Shown here: positions 16,059 to 24,982 of the stretch, piece by piece
Layout of the letters: each line of letters begins with the position of its first letter
Position numbering within the stretch: position 1 is the stretch's first letter
Origin: Bacteroidota bacterium
GTDB lineage: Bacteria > Bacteroidota > Bacteroidia > Chitinophagales > Chitinophagaceae
DNA: 42,341 nucleotides
Assembly (NCBI GenBank): GCA_963169885.1
Contig: CAUJFR010000039.1
Span: forward strand, 1 to 42,341
Direction: 5' to 3'
Notes under the pieces: model-generated
Database searches by the model: none
What the model was told of the DNA's origin: nothing
The model's input: only the letters and a program-made list of their open reading frames with translations
Made by a program: the position numbers and the translations under genes

Positions 16059-16631
16059 TTAACCGGTCAGTTGTTTCATCAGGCTGTTGCAGATGGCAGT
16101 ATAATCCTGCTGGCCGGTAATTCTTGCCAGTTGTACTCCTGCGGCCAGGTTGGTCATAATCAGTATCGATTTAATCCGGGCGCTTTCACTGAAGGTCAGT
16201 TCGCCTTTTTTCTTTCCTTCCCGCAGTACTTTTTCCACCAATCCCAGCACCAGTTTCACCAGTTCGGTCAGCTTCACCTTTGCTTTTTCAGGCAAGGTAT
16301 TGTAGTCCGAGCCTACTGAACCGATCAGGCAGATCTTTCCGTGTTCACACAGGGCCGTATAGCGGTTGATAAAAGCCTGAATTTTCTGACGGGATGAAAT
16401 ACCGGGCTTTTCCAGCGAACGGGCCAGTTCATGATAGCGTTGAATATACTGTTCAACGATTTCAGCAAGCAGATCTTCTTTTCCAGGGAAATGATAATGG
16501 ACAGCCGCGTTTTTTATTTTCAGTTCTTTGGCTATATCCGCATAACTGAATGAATGATACCCGTAGGTCTGAATAAATTCCATCCCTAATCGCAGGATTG
16601 ATTCCTTGGTGTCGGTAGGACGGGCTGCCAT
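16059..16631 (-). CDS. TetR/AcrR family transcriptional regulator
   Basis: This 190-residue repressor-type protein has an N-terminal helix-turn-helix of about 45 residues: ESILRLGMEFIQTYGYHSFSYADIAKEL, then IKNAAVHYHFPGKEDLLAEIV. The C-terminal ligand domain contains HGKICLIGSVGSDYNTLPEKAKVKL and resembles regulators of the TetR_C type with CLxG motifs; the ligand is unknown. It starts at ATG 16631, 4 nt after a -7 box. A 24-bp palindrome overlaps its promoter and a copy of the core lies before the next gene, so autoregulation and control of the secreted protein gene at 15415 are likely. Confidence 0.93.
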   Translation of the reverse strand: MAARPTDTKESILRLGMEFIQTYGYHSFSYADIAKELKIKNAAVHYHFPGKEDLLAEIVEQYIQRYHELARSLEKPGISSRQKIQAFINRYTALCEHGKICLIGSVGSDYNTLPEKAKVKLTELVKLVLGLVEKVLREGKKKGELTFSESARIKSILIMTNLAAGVQLARITGQQDYTAICNSLMKQLTG

Positions 16632-16635
16632 GGAT

Positions 16636-16670
16636 CAAATATACTGAAAACTTACTAAGTAGTAAGTTTT
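16636..16670 (-). promoter_or_regulatory. tetR promoter -7 box (TATATTTG) and operator 1
   Basis: On the minus strand TATATTTG (complement of 16636-16643) ends 4 nt before the tetR ATG. A perfect palindrome with 11-bp arms (AAAACTTACTA, 16647-16657, and TAGTAAGTTTT, 16660-16670; 2-bp centre AG) sits directly upstream, in the spacer between the -7 box and the expected -33 region, an ideal place for repressor binding. Confidence 0.8.
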
Positions 16671-16684
16671 TTGACTGGCATAAA

Positions 16685-16708
16685 AAAACCCGCCGGTTGG
16701 CGGGTTTT
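16685..16708 (-). terminator. Terminator after ahcY
   Basis: AAAACCCGCC (16685-16694), loop GGTT, GGCGGGTTTT (16699-16708), with further A residues at 16682-16684 giving a T-tract on the minus strand. It lies 19 nt beyond the ahcY stop and separates it from tetR. Confidence 0.9.
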
Positions 16709-16727
16709 CGCTGTATGCGGAAATTAA

Positions 16728-18053
16728 TTAATAACGGTAAAGTTCAGATTTAAACGGACCTGCTTTTGTGATACCAAGGTACTCAGCCTGGGCATCGGTC
16801 AGTTCATCCAGTACCACCCCGATTTTGGCAAGGTGAAGACGGGCCACTTTCTCATCCAGGTGCTTGGGAAGCACATATACTTTATTCTCGTAGTTCTTGT
16901 GGTTATTCCAGAGTTCGATCTGGGCCAGGGTCTGGTTAGAGAACGAATTACTCATTACAAAGGATGGGTGACCGGTAGCGCAACCCAGGTTCACCAGGCG
17001 GCCTTCGGCAAGGATGATCACATCATGTCCGTCCACATTGTAAATATCCACCTGGGGCTTTACAGTGTCTTTGGTATGACCGTAGTTGGTATTCAGCCAG
17101 GCAATGTCGATCTCGATATCGAAGTGTCCGATATTACAAACGATCGCTTTGTCTTTCATCAGTTTGAAGTGGGCGCCAGTGATCAGGTCGCGGCATCCGG
17201 AAGCGGTAACCACGATATCGGCTTCTTTCACTGCATCGATCATTTTTTTCACTTCAAAACCGTCCATAGCTGCCTGCAGGGCACAGATCGGATCGATCTC
17301 GGTAACGATCACGCGGCAACCGGCACCTGCCAGGGAAGCAGCAGAACCTTTACCCACGTCACCATAACCACCGACAACAGCTACTTTACCGGCCAGCATC
17401 ACGTCGGTAGCCCGGCGGATAGAGTCCACTAATGATTCTTTACAACCGTATTTATTGTCAAATTTGGATTTGGTCACTGAATCATTCACATTAATGGCCG
17501 GCATCGGAAGGGTACCCTTGGCTACTCGTTCATACAGGCGGTGTACGCCGGTGGTGGTTTCTTCAGAAATACCTTTTACATGCTGTACCAGCTCAGGGTA
17601 AGTATCCAGTACCATATTGGTCAGGTCACCCCCGTCATCCAGGATCATATTCAACGGGCGGTCAGCGGCACCGAAAAACAGGGTTTGCTCAATACACCAG
17701 TCTGCTTCTTCCTGGGTTTGTCCTTTCCAGGCAAATACACCAATACCGGCGGCGGCAATCGCAGCAGCGGCATGATCCTGTGTAGAGAAGATATTGCAGG
17801 AACTCCATTTTACTTCTGCTCCAAGGGCGGTCAGGGTTTCAATCAGCACAGCCGTCTGAATGGTCATATGCAGACAACCGGCAACGCGGGCACCTTTCAG
17901 GGGCTGGGAAGGTCCGTATTCAGAACGGATGGCCATCAGTCCGGGCATTTCTGCTTCGGCCAGGCGGATTTCTTTACGGCCCCATTCTGCCAATGAAATA
18001 TCTGCCACTTTATAGGGCAGGCTGAAGTCGATGGATTTTGATACAGTTGACAT
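16728..18053 (-). CDS. ahcY: Adenosylhomocysteinase
   Basis: The enzyme reversibly hydrolyses S-adenosylhomocysteine to adenosine and homocysteine, keeping methylation reactions running, and binds NAD+ tightly. The 441 residues fit the family. Visible are [16 protein letters not shown] near the N-terminus, the [10 protein letters not shown] region, [17 protein letters not shown], the Rossmann motif [14 protein letters not shown] (written here as [13 protein letters not shown]), [11 protein letters not shown] and the C-terminal [16 protein letters not shown] with the conserved lysine-tyrosine tail. A -7 box lies upstream with a 23-nt leader and a strong terminator follows, so it is a single-gene unit. 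Confidence 0.98.
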   Translation of the reverse strand: MSTVSKSIDFSLPYKVADISLAEWGRKEIRLAEAEMPGLMAIRSEYGPSQPLKGARVAGCLHMTIQTAVLIETLTALGAEVKWSSCNIFSTQDHAAAAIAAAGIGVFAWKGQTQEEADWCIEQTLFFGAADRPLNMILDDGGDLTNMVLDTYPELVQHVKGISEETTTGVHRLYERVAKGTLPMPAINVNDSVTKSKFDNKYGCKESLVDSIRRATDVMLAGKVAVVGGYGDVGKGSAASLAGAGCRVIVTEIDPICALQAAMDGFEVKKMIDAVKEADIVVTASGCRDLITGAHFKLMKDKAIVCNIGHFDIEIDIAWLNTNYGHTKDTVKPQVDIYNVDGHDVIILAEGRLVNLGCATGHPSFVMSNSFSNQTLAQIELWNNHKNYENKVYVLPKHLDEKVARLHLAKIGVVLDELTDAQAEYLGITKAGPFKSELYRY

Positions 18054-18076
18054 TTTTGCGTATATTTTTATGGCGG

Positions 18077-18084
18077 CAAAGGTA
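18077..18084 (-). promoter_or_regulatory. -7 box (TACCTTTG) of ahcY
   Basis: The minus strand reads TACCTTTGCCGCC, an exact match, 23 nt upstream of ATG 18053. Unlike the 4-nt cases, this leaves room for a short leader. The rest of the gap to 18308 shows no gene. Confidence 0.7.
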
Positions 18085-18307
18085 CTATTATTTACTGTAA
18101 AACCCTTGCTGAATAACGGTTTCAGCCTATTTATTTTAGGTCTGTGTTCAATGCGTGCTCAGGCCTAACCGCTTATTGTTCAACAGTTACGGTTTTTCAG
18201 GCCATAATAGTAAAAGTCCCACCGCTGATTTGTTGGGCATCCGGGAGATGTATCAGCATCCTGAAGACCATAAATGGCATATTTCAGTACCCGGCTGCAT
18301 GAAGAAA

Positions 18308-20707
18308 TTAATTTTTGCGGTCAAAAAGTCGTTTAAGCAAACCTTTCTTTTTTTTAGGATCTTCCTGGGCCGATCCAATGGGCTTAGTTTCCGTTTCTTT
18401 TTTTACCGGCGTGTTTACAATACTGTCTCTTTTGGCTGGTATATTATCTTCCTTTACCGGAGTGGATTCCGGGCTGATATACTCGTTATTATTCAGCTGG
18501 TAATCTTCTTCGGTACCGGTTCCCTGGTCTACGCCCTCGGCACCCGGAACCGGATCCTGTTCACTGATTATTATATCAGCATTATTAGGGCCTTCTTCCA
18601 GATCCGCCGGTTTGATGAATTTTGCATCTTTTTCGATCCCCAGTTTTTTATCGGCCAATACTTTCTGAAAAAAATATTCGGCGATCGGACGGGCAATCCG
18701 GCTGCCATCGCCCTGGTTGTGCATAAAGGTATATTCGAAACCGACCCAGGATCCAGCCAGTAACTGTGGGGTATAACCGATAAACCAGGCATCTGCATTG
18801 TCATCCGTGGTACCTGTTTTGCCCCCCATTTCTGCGGCACCTACCCGTGTACGCATGCCTTTAGCCGTTCCTTTGTCCACCGTTCCCTGCATCATCCGGG
18901 CCATGGTATAGGCGGTTACTTCACTGATGACTTCTTTCCGGTTTACACTAAAATCAAAGCGTTTGATCACATTCCCATTCCGGTCCTCGATCCGGCTGAT
19001 GGCATACGGTTTGGTAGAGAACCCGCGGCCGGCAAACATGGTATACGACCAGAGCATTTCATACATCGACAGATCACAGGTACCCAGTGCGATGGATGGA
19101 TAAGGTTTTACAGGAGTCGGTATGTTGATCCGGGCCAGGAACTCGGAAAACTGTTTGGGTTGTACCTGCTTCATGATATAAGCGGTGGCACAGTTTTTAG
19201 AAAACGCCAGGGCATCAGCCATGGACATGGACCCACCTCCACATTGTTTTCCGGAAGGCACCCATCCACTGCCCTGGAAGAACTGGGCCACATTTTCACA
19301 TTCAGTGGTAGGCGTAAAGCCTCTTTCTTCCATTGCCTGCGTATAGAGTAATGGTTTTATTGTAGAGCCGACCTGTCTTTTGGTTTTCAGGTTGACGTGG
19401 TCATTTTTATAGGTCTTGAAATGAATACCCCCCACCCAGGCCCGGATCTCACCGGTCACCGGATCCATCGCAATAAAACCGGCCTGTTCCATCTGCAAAT
19501 GATATTTGATGGAATCAAGCGGAGTCATGACGGTGTCTTTTTCCCGTTTGTTATTCCAGGAAAAAATCTTCATGGGTACTTTAACATTAAACGAAGCTTT
19601 TATCTCTTTATCACTCAGCCCGTCTTCTTCCAGGTTTTTCCAGCGGTCGGATTCTTTGATTGCTTTCTCCAGCAGTTTTTCACGTCCTTTCCAGACCGTT
19701 CCGTTTTTCATATCCGTACGCTGGTTGATTCCTTTTTGCAGCATGGCCATGTGCTGCGCCATGCCTTCCTCGGCATATTGCTGCATTTGTACATTAATCG
19801 TGGTATAGATCTTCAACCCGTCATTATAAATACTGTATTTGCCACCATCCGGTTTCTCTACATCCTTGAGGGCTTCCTTTATTTCATCTTTCAGTACTTC
19901 CCGGAAATAAGGCGCATAACCGGTATTTTCATCCAGTTTACGGTAATTGAGTTTAATATGAAGCGCTTTTGCCTTCTTGGCTTCAGCTGCCGTGATCTTC
20001 CCGTTTTTCTCCATCTGGCTCAATACGGTGTTCCGTCTGTCCAGGGCCAGTTTGGGATTACGTTGCGGATTGTAAATACTATTACCTTTCAGCATCCCCA
20101 CCAGTAATGCCGCTTCTTCCACCGTTAACCGGTCCGGCTCTTTCTGGAAAAAAGTCCGGGATGCATTCCGGATTCCGTACACATTGTTTCCAAAGGGTAC
20201 GGCATTGAGGTATAAAGTGATGATTTCTTCTTTGGTGAAGTTCCGTTCCAGTTTTACAGCAATGATCCATTCCTTTAATTTCTGTATCACCCGTAACGCT
20301 TTATTCGTTGCCCGTTCATTAAAGAGGTTCAGGGCCAGCTGTTGGGTGATCGTACTGCCCCCGCCTTCGGATCCCAGGGTGAAAACAGCCCGCATGGTGG
20401 AACGGAAGTCGATCCCGCTATGACTGTAAAACCGCTCATCTTCTGTAGCTACCAGTGCATCTATCACATAGGGGGAAATATCCCGGTATTTCACATTGCT
20501 GCGGTTTCCTCTTTCTGTATAATATTTACCCATCAGGGTTCCGTCTTCGGCATAAACTTCGGAAGCCTGCAGAATGGAGGGATTTTGCAATTCATTAATA
20601 GAGGGCATGGCACCAAAGACGCCAAAATTGGCCAGCACAATGACCAGTATAAAAGCCGCAAGGCCGCCAAAAAAAATACGCCAGAAAATCCGTACCGCTT
20701 TTTTCAT
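18308..20707 (-). CDS. Class A penicillin-binding protein (transglycosylase/transpeptidase)
   Basis: This bifunctional peptidoglycan synthase polymerises lipid II glycans and cross-links stem peptides in the periplasm. The 799 residues begin with a membrane anchor (about 8-31). The GT51 domain has the catalytic E89 in ATEDERFYSHSGID and GGSTITQQLALNLF near 117. The transpeptidase domain has S448-x-x-K451 (GSTIKP), S503-K-N505 (FSKNCATAY) and K630TGT (GGKTGTTDDNADAW). The C-terminal tail is charged and disordered, ending in KKKKGLLKRLFDRKN. Family: PBP1A-like. It shares the strand with the upstream SprE/PorW-like gene, separated by about 150 nt. Confidence 0.96.
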   Translation of the reverse strand: MKKAVRIFWRIFFGGLAAFILVIVLANFGVFGAMPSINELQNPSILQASEVYAEDGTLMGKYYTERGNRSNVKYRDISPYVIDALVATEDERFYSHSGIDFRSTMRAVFTLGSEGGGSTITQQLALNLFNERATNKALRVIQKLKEWIIAVKLERNFTKEEIITLYLNAVPFGNNVYGIRNASRTFFQKEPDRLTVEEAALLVGMLKGNSIYNPQRNPKLALDRRNTVLSQMEKNGKITAAEAKKAKALHIKLNYRKLDENTGYAPYFREVLKDEIKEALKDVEKPDGGKYSIYNDGLKIYTTINVQMQQYAEEGMAQHMAMLQKGINQRTDMKNGTVWKGREKLLEKAIKESDRWKNLEEDGLSDKEIKASFNVKVPMKIFSWNNKREKDTVMTPLDSIKYHLQMEQAGFIAMDPVTGEIRAWVGGIHFKTYKNDHVNLKTKRQVGSTIKPLLYTQAMEERGFTPTTECENVAQFFQGSGWVPSGKQCGGGSMSMADALAFSKNCATAYIMKQVQPKQFSEFLARINIPTPVKPYPSIALGTCDLSMYEMLWSYTMFAGRGFSTKPYAISRIEDRNGNVIKRFDFSVNRKEVISEVTAYTMARMMQGTVDKGTAKGMRTRVGAAEMGGKTGTTDDNADAWFIGYTPQLLAGSWVGFEYTFMHNQGDGSRIARPIAEYFFQKVLADKKLGIEKDAKFIKPADLEEGPNNADIIISEQDPVPGAEGVDQGTGTEEDYQLNNNEYISPESTPVKEDNIPAKRDSIVNTPVKKETETKPIGSAQEDPKKKKGLLKRLFDRKN

Positions 20708-20859
20708 ATGATGATGAATGGTTGAGGTTTGTCGATCTTATAGATTATATCGGAGAACCGAAAATAAGAAATTACCGGAGGGGTGGGGGAAACCTGTATT
20801 TAATTTTTTGCGAAAGTGTGCCTGAAAGGGAGGTTTTACCCGTAACTCCCGCTTTTTCA

Positions 20860-23817
20860 TCAGAATTTACCCGGCAGGTGCTGTTCCAGGAAACGTTTGT
20901 ATGCTTCAAGATCCTTGCCCGCTTTGAGCAATTGCAGGTTACTTTCAGAGATAATCGTAAAATAATATTTACCTCCTTTTAACCAGGGAATAATATCTGT
21001 CGCAGTTTTGGGACGGGCTTTTTCCACATAAGCAACTGCTTCATCGGTATTTTGGAAGAAACTCATCAGCAACAGGCGGTTTTCTTCATCAAGCTGATAC
21101 AGGTCTGCCGTATACGTCTTGTTATAATAGGTTTCCCTGTTATACCGGAAGAATGCATTTTTAGCCTCATTTATAAACACAGGATCCACTTTATTCAGTA
21201 CCAGTACCACATAATATTTGTCAGCTGGTTTAAAGACAAATGGGGTGGAACTAACAACAGGTGGTGTTGTTACAGGCTGTGTTTTCACCGTATCCATTAC
21301 AGGTTGCTTAACGGTCGGGGGAATAACTGTTGCCGGAGGCTTAACGGAACCCGTGTCCGTTTTGGTTACGGGTGGAGCGGGAATCACGGTCACCGGCGCC
21401 ACTGTTCCGGAATCCGTATAACGGGTTATCTGGAGATTGGTCAGTTCTTCTTCAATCTGGGCTCTCCGGCTGAGCACATCAATCAGGTCAATCGATTTTT
21501 CATTCAGCGGGGATTTAGGGAAGCGGGATATGATCGAATTTAAAATATCCTTAGCTTCATTATCATCCCGTTGCTTAATATAATAGACCGCTTCAATGTA
21601 AAGCAGTTGTGGGGTCCAGTAGTTATTCCCATACAGACTGTCAGCGGTTCTTTTCATGGCTATTGCAGCGGCGAAATCGCCTTCAATGAAAAGATCATAG
21701 ATCTGTTCATAGGTTTTTTTAGCGGCACTGTTTCCCGCATCATCGGCCGGATTTTTACCGGTAACTACAATCGTGGTAAGGTTACTGGCGGCAAATTTAC
21801 CCTCCATCAGTTTTTTAATCTCGGCGGCTTTACCAGTTTCCCCGTTTTTATTGTAACAATAAAACAGATTAAACAACACTTCATCCATTGGCATGAAATC
21901 GGGATATGTTGCCCGCAGCTCCTCAAGTGTTGCGGTGCCGGCACTACAATCCTCAATACCCTGAATATATGTTTTACCAAGGTTGAATAAGGCTTTCTGT
22001 ATAGAATCATTGGATTGCGCCAGTTGGGCTTCTGTCAACGGAAGACGGGCATACAAATCGTCAAAACTGATTCCATTACTCATGTCGCCACCACTGTTGT
22101 TTCCGGGATCCTGCGGATTACTACCCCCCGGGGAGGCATTCATCCGGTTATTCAGGATCGCTGCGCCTCTTCTCCAATTGTCTGTATTGGGCCGGTTGCC
22201 CCATTTGGCTTTGAATTCATTTTGCCCTCTTGAACGGGCATTGGTATTATAAAAGTACCATTCGCCCTTGGTGTCACCCGATGGGAAAAGGGTAGCCGGT
22301 GGTTGATTACCGGTTGTTTGTATACCCGTTGTCAGGGTGGGCTGTTCATCCTTTAGTCCCTGTTGTTTCCGGAGGTATTTTACGAGTTTTTTTACATAGT
22401 CACGCCGTTCATCCTCTGGCAGTGCCGCAATCCGCTGCAGACTGTCTTGTCTTTCCCTGATTTCAATATTGACCACAATCTCCCGTAAAGCTGTTTTCCT
22501 GGAAGAAATTGCATCCGGATTGGTAATGGAAGGATCGTCCAGCTTGATGCTGTCATAATAGGCATACGCGTTTTTATATGCTTTTTGCAAAAAGGACAGA
22601 TCACCCATTTGCAGAAATGCCTTATTCTTTTGTCCGGGATTATTATTAGGTGCTTGCGTGCTGAGGAGCAGCAACTGAAGGGCCTCTTGCACTTTATTTC
22701 CTTCCAGCTGCATCTGGGCCGCCATATAGTAAATTATATCCTGGTAATCGGCATATTTATCACGCCGGGCCATTTTTACCAGTTCGGCCACATTTTTTTG
22801 TATATCAGCCTCTCCATCATCCTTATTGGTGCGGATTGTTGCCAGGCGGGCATATATCTCCATCACCAGGTCGGTGGTACGACTGATTGAACGATCATAA
22901 TTTTTCCGGGCCTCTTTAAAATTGCCGGCCATTTCATAAAGCTGACCAGCCAGGTATTCCCAACGGGCTCTTTCCTGTTGGTTGCCGGCATTACTCAGTG
23001 CCTCAACGAGGTGAAAGGCGGCACTATCCCAGTTGTTTTGTTTGTAAAACGAATAAGCCTGCACTTCATGCAGGTCATTCATCAAACGGGACGGAAAGGC
23101 CGGGTCATCGCGAAGGGTAACAATCAGGCTGGAGGCTTCGGCAAACTGGTCCTGGGCCAGGAAATTCCGGATTTGCCAGATAAATGCATCGTTCCGGCTC
23201 GGTGGTTCTGTGAACATTTTTTTCGCCAGTCCTCTTTTTTCCCGGGTAGAAATGCTCAGTGCTGAATTTCCGTCACGGGCACTGCCGATCGTTTTATAGT
23301 AGCCATCTTTTTCTTTAGGGGCAAATGCGTAATTGATAAACTGAAACATCTGATAAGCCGAGTCAAAATCCTTTTGCAGATAGTAGGAAGCTCCCCAGAG
23401 CAGGTATAGATTGTCCACCCAGTCATTCCTGAGATCATGTAAGGCAATACCAGATGATGCTTTAATGGTGATCGAGTCCAGTTGTAACGAGTCGGCTGCC
23501 GTAACATCCAGCGAGTAATTGTAAAAAGGCAATAGCTTGGAATAGTCGTCTTTAAACGCCTGTTTGGCCCTGGCCAATACTTCATTCAGTTTGTTATTGG
23601 CATTAAACGTGTAATTGTAGTGCGTTACGGTATTTTGCACAAATCGGCGGGGAACGGTGAATTTTTTATCGGCTTTTTCCGAACGGAGAATCCGCTCTTC
23701 GTATTCCTTTGGTTTTTTAATATTCAGGTCAAAGCCCAGCTGACCAATAGCAGGTAGACCGGCCTGTAAAAGGATAAGGGAGAAAAGGAAAAAAATGATA
23801 TGTCGTTTTGCTCGCAT
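20860..23817 (-). CDS. SprE/PorW-like TPR protein of type IX secretion
   Basis: This 985-residue periplasmic or envelope protein has TPR-like repeats through most of its length (for example NLYLLWGASYYLQKDFDSAYQMFQFI and RWEYLAGQLYEMAGNFKEARKNYDRSI). A landmark segment, KGEWYFYNTNARSRGQNEF then KWGNRPNTDNWRR, is characteristic of SprE/PorW-type proteins needed for T9SS and gliding. The C-terminal domain has YYVVLVLNKVDP and KYYFTIISESN. SprE and PorW are described as lipoproteins, but this signal peptide (IIFFLFSLILLQAGLPAIGQ) lacks a lipobox cysteine. The first in-frame start is TTG 23829; ATG 23817 is chosen. A proline/threonine-rich linker (VIPAPPVTKTDTGSVKPP) precedes the last domain. Confidence 0.78.
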   Translation of the reverse strand: MRAKRHIIFFLFSLILLQAGLPAIGQLGFDLNIKKPKEYEERILRSEKADKKFTVPRRFVQNTVTHYNYTFNANNKLNEVLARAKQAFKDDYSKLLPFYNYSLDVTAADSLQLDSITIKASSGIALHDLRNDWVDNLYLLWGASYYLQKDFDSAYQMFQFINYAFAPKEKDGYYKTIGSARDGNSALSISTREKRGLAKKMFTEPPSRNDAFIWQIRNFLAQDQFAEASSLIVTLRDDPAFPSRLMNDLHEVQAYSFYKQNNWDSAAFHLVEALSNAGNQQERARWEYLAGQLYEMAGNFKEARKNYDRSISRTTDLVMEIYARLATIRTNKDDGEADIQKNVAELVKMARRDKYADYQDIIYYMAAQMQLEGNKVQEALQLLLLSTQAPNNNPGQKNKAFLQMGDLSFLQKAYKNAYAYYDSIKLDDPSITNPDAISSRKTALREIVVNIEIRERQDSLQRIAALPEDERRDYVKKLVKYLRKQQGLKDEQPTLTTGIQTTGNQPPATLFPSGDTKGEWYFYNTNARSRGQNEFKAKWGNRPNTDNWRRGAAILNNRMNASPGGSNPQDPGNNSGGDMSNGISFDDLYARLPLTEAQLAQSNDSIQKALFNLGKTYIQGIEDCSAGTATLEELRATYPDFMPMDEVLFNLFYCYNKNGETGKAAEIKKLMEGKFAASNLTTIVVTGKNPADDAGNSAAKKTYEQIYDLFIEGDFAAAIAMKRTADSLYGNNYWTPQLLYIEAVYYIKQRDDNEAKDILNSIISRFPKSPLNEKSIDLIDVLSRRAQIEEELTNLQITRYTDSGTVAPVTVIPAPPVTKTDTGSVKPPATVIPPTVKQPVMDTVKTQPVTTPPVVSSTPFVFKPADKYYVVLVLNKVDPVFINEAKNAFFRYNRETYYNKTYTADLYQLDEENRLLLMSFFQNTDEAVAYVEKARPKTATDIIPWLKGGKYYFTIISESNLQLLKAGKDLEAYKRFLEQHLPGKF

Positions 23818-23874
23818 TTGCCGGCGCAATCTAAAGTCTTAATAACTGAATTTCAAATAATTTAGTATAAAAAT

Positions 23875-23894
23875 AGGTCAAATTATTTTGACCT
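23875..23894. promoter_or_regulatory. Perfect 20-bp dyad in a divergent intergenic region
   Basis: The arms AGGTCAAA (23875-23882) and TTTGACCT (23887-23894) are separated by TTAT. It lies between the start of the SprE/PorW-like gene and the membrane anchor/bactofilin operon, so it could be a regulator site for either or both. There is no U-tract suggesting a terminator. Confidence 0.5.
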
Positions 23895-23950
23895 GAATCC
23901 GCCGGAAAAGCAGGGTTCATTTACTATCTTTAAACACCAAAAATCCTTTT

Positions 23951-24349
23951 ATGGCCAAATTAGAAGCCGGCTCCACCCTGCAAAGGCTGAGAAACCGATA
24001 CCGCCTGGTGGTGATGAATGACGACACTTACGAGGAAGTTGTCACGTTTAAATTGTCCCGGCTGAGCGTTTATGTCATGTTGAGCACAATATTTGTAGTA
24101 TTGGTCGGACTTACAGTTGCCCTCATCGTTTTCACACCTTTGAAGTACTATATACCAGGTACAAGTAATGATTATAAGTCAGTTATGGAGCTAAAACGGC
24201 TTCAGTACCGGGTCGATTCCGTGGAAAGGCAGGATGCCTATAAGACCCAGTATATACTGGGACTGAAAAAAGCCCTGGGAAGTACGGAAACCGCTAAACT
24301 GGATACCACGGCTATCGTGGTGCCCAAACCGGATATTTCTAATGACTAA
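23951..24349 (+). CDS. Single-pass membrane protein resembling an M23 peptidase N-terminus without the peptidase
   Basis: This 132-residue protein has a cytoplasmic N-terminus (LRNRYRLVVMNDDTYEEVVTFKLSR), one transmembrane helix (about 41-65, VYVMLSTIFVVLVGLTVALIVFTPL), then KYYIPGTSNDYKSVMELKRLQYRVDSVER with coiled-coil character. The same kind of N-terminus (YRLVxxNDxTxEE, TM, TPLxxYIPG) precedes an M23 peptidase domain in many Bacteroidota proteins; here the protein ends where that domain would begin. It overlaps the bactofilin start by one base (TAATG). Bactofilin genes are often next to M23 peptidase genes, so this is likely a catalytically empty partner of the bactofilin. The start is ATG 23951. 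Confidence 0.7.
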   Translation: MAKLEAGSTLQRLRNRYRLVVMNDDTYEEVVTFKLSRLSVYVMLSTIFVVLVGLTVALIVFTPLKYYIPGTSNDYKSVMELKRLQYRVDSVERQDAYKTQYILGLKKALGSTETAKLDTTAIVVPKPDISND

Positions 24350-24786
24350 TGATAAAACCAATGTTCAACAACAAAAACAAAACCGACATGCAGCAACCAG
24401 TATCCAATGGTAATGGCGGGGGCGCTACCCTGATCAGTGCAGGCACTGTATTAAAAGGCGACATCAGCAGCAGCAGCGATCTGCGTATCGATGGCACCGT
24501 AATTGGCAATATCAAAAGCGGATCCAAGATTATTGTGGGCAGCAGCGGGGTGGTGGAAGGGGATATCACCGGCAACCAGGCCGATATTACCGGAAAAGTA
24601 AACGGCAATATCAGGGCCAAGGAGCTTCTTCAGTTAAGAGGAGAGTGTCTTGTATCCGGAAATATCTATGCCGGCAAACTGCAGGTAGAACCCTCTGCTA
24701 CTTTCAACGGTCAATGCCATATGGGGGCCAATATTGTAGAGATGCCAAACAATGAATCAGCCGTCACCGTCGCCGCAGCGAAATAA
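24349..24786 (+). CDS. Bactofilin (polymer-forming cytoskeletal protein)
   Basis: This 145-residue protein forms the bactofilin beta-helix: ATLISAGTVLKGDISSSSDLRIDGTVIGNI, then repeated short turns with V/I-x-G (VVEGDITGNQADITGKVNGNI, CLVSGNIYAGKLQVEP, NGQCHMG). Bactofilins polymerise without nucleotide and commonly recruit cell-wall enzymes to define shape. The N-terminal tail (MIKPMFNNKNKTDMQQP) may contact the membrane or partner. ATG 24349 shares a base with the preceding stop; a second ATG lies at 24361. The gene for AtpZ starts inside its 3' end, 35 nt before the bactofilin stop. Confidence 0.93.
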   Translation: MIKPMFNNKNKTDMQQPVSNGNGGGATLISAGTVLKGDISSSSDLRIDGTVIGNIKSGSKIIVGSSGVVEGDITGNQADITGKVNGNIRAKELLQLRGECLVSGNIYAGKLQVEPSATFNGQCHMGANIVEMPNNESAVTVAAAK

Positions 24787-24982
24787 CAACAAAGAACTAC
24801 TCCGGTATGCAGGCCTTGGCACTCAGCTGCTGGCAGCTATCGGAATCGCTGTATTTGCCGGAATCAAAGCGGATAATTGGCTGCATACCTTTCCATTGCT
24901 GTCTTGTGTCTTACCTTTGGTCGTCCTGTCGGCACTGTTTTATAAACTGTTCCGGGAAACCAGCAGGTCCGATAAAAAATGA
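24752..24982 (+). CDS. AtpZ/AtpI family membrane protein
   Basis: This 76-residue protein has two predicted membrane helices (about 20-41 and 48-67) with LRYAGLGTQLLAAIGIAVFAGIKADNWL, matching the AtpZ/AtpI family, small proteins usually encoded ahead of the F0F1 ATP synthase genes and tied to its assembly or ion handling. The gene overlaps bactofilin by 35 nt and the next gene by 4 nt (ATGA). No ATP synthase genes appear in the window, so it is separated from its usual operon unless they lie elsewhere. Confidence 0.85.
   Translation: MNQPSPSPQRNNNKELLRYAGLGTQLLAAIGIAVFAGIKADNWLHTFPLLSCVLPLVVLSALFYKLFRETSRSDKK

Noticed and set aside
18155-18763. 202-codon plus-strand frame opposite the penicillin-binding protein 3' end
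   Set aside because: Mostly antisense to a confident gene; no recognisable family or promoter.
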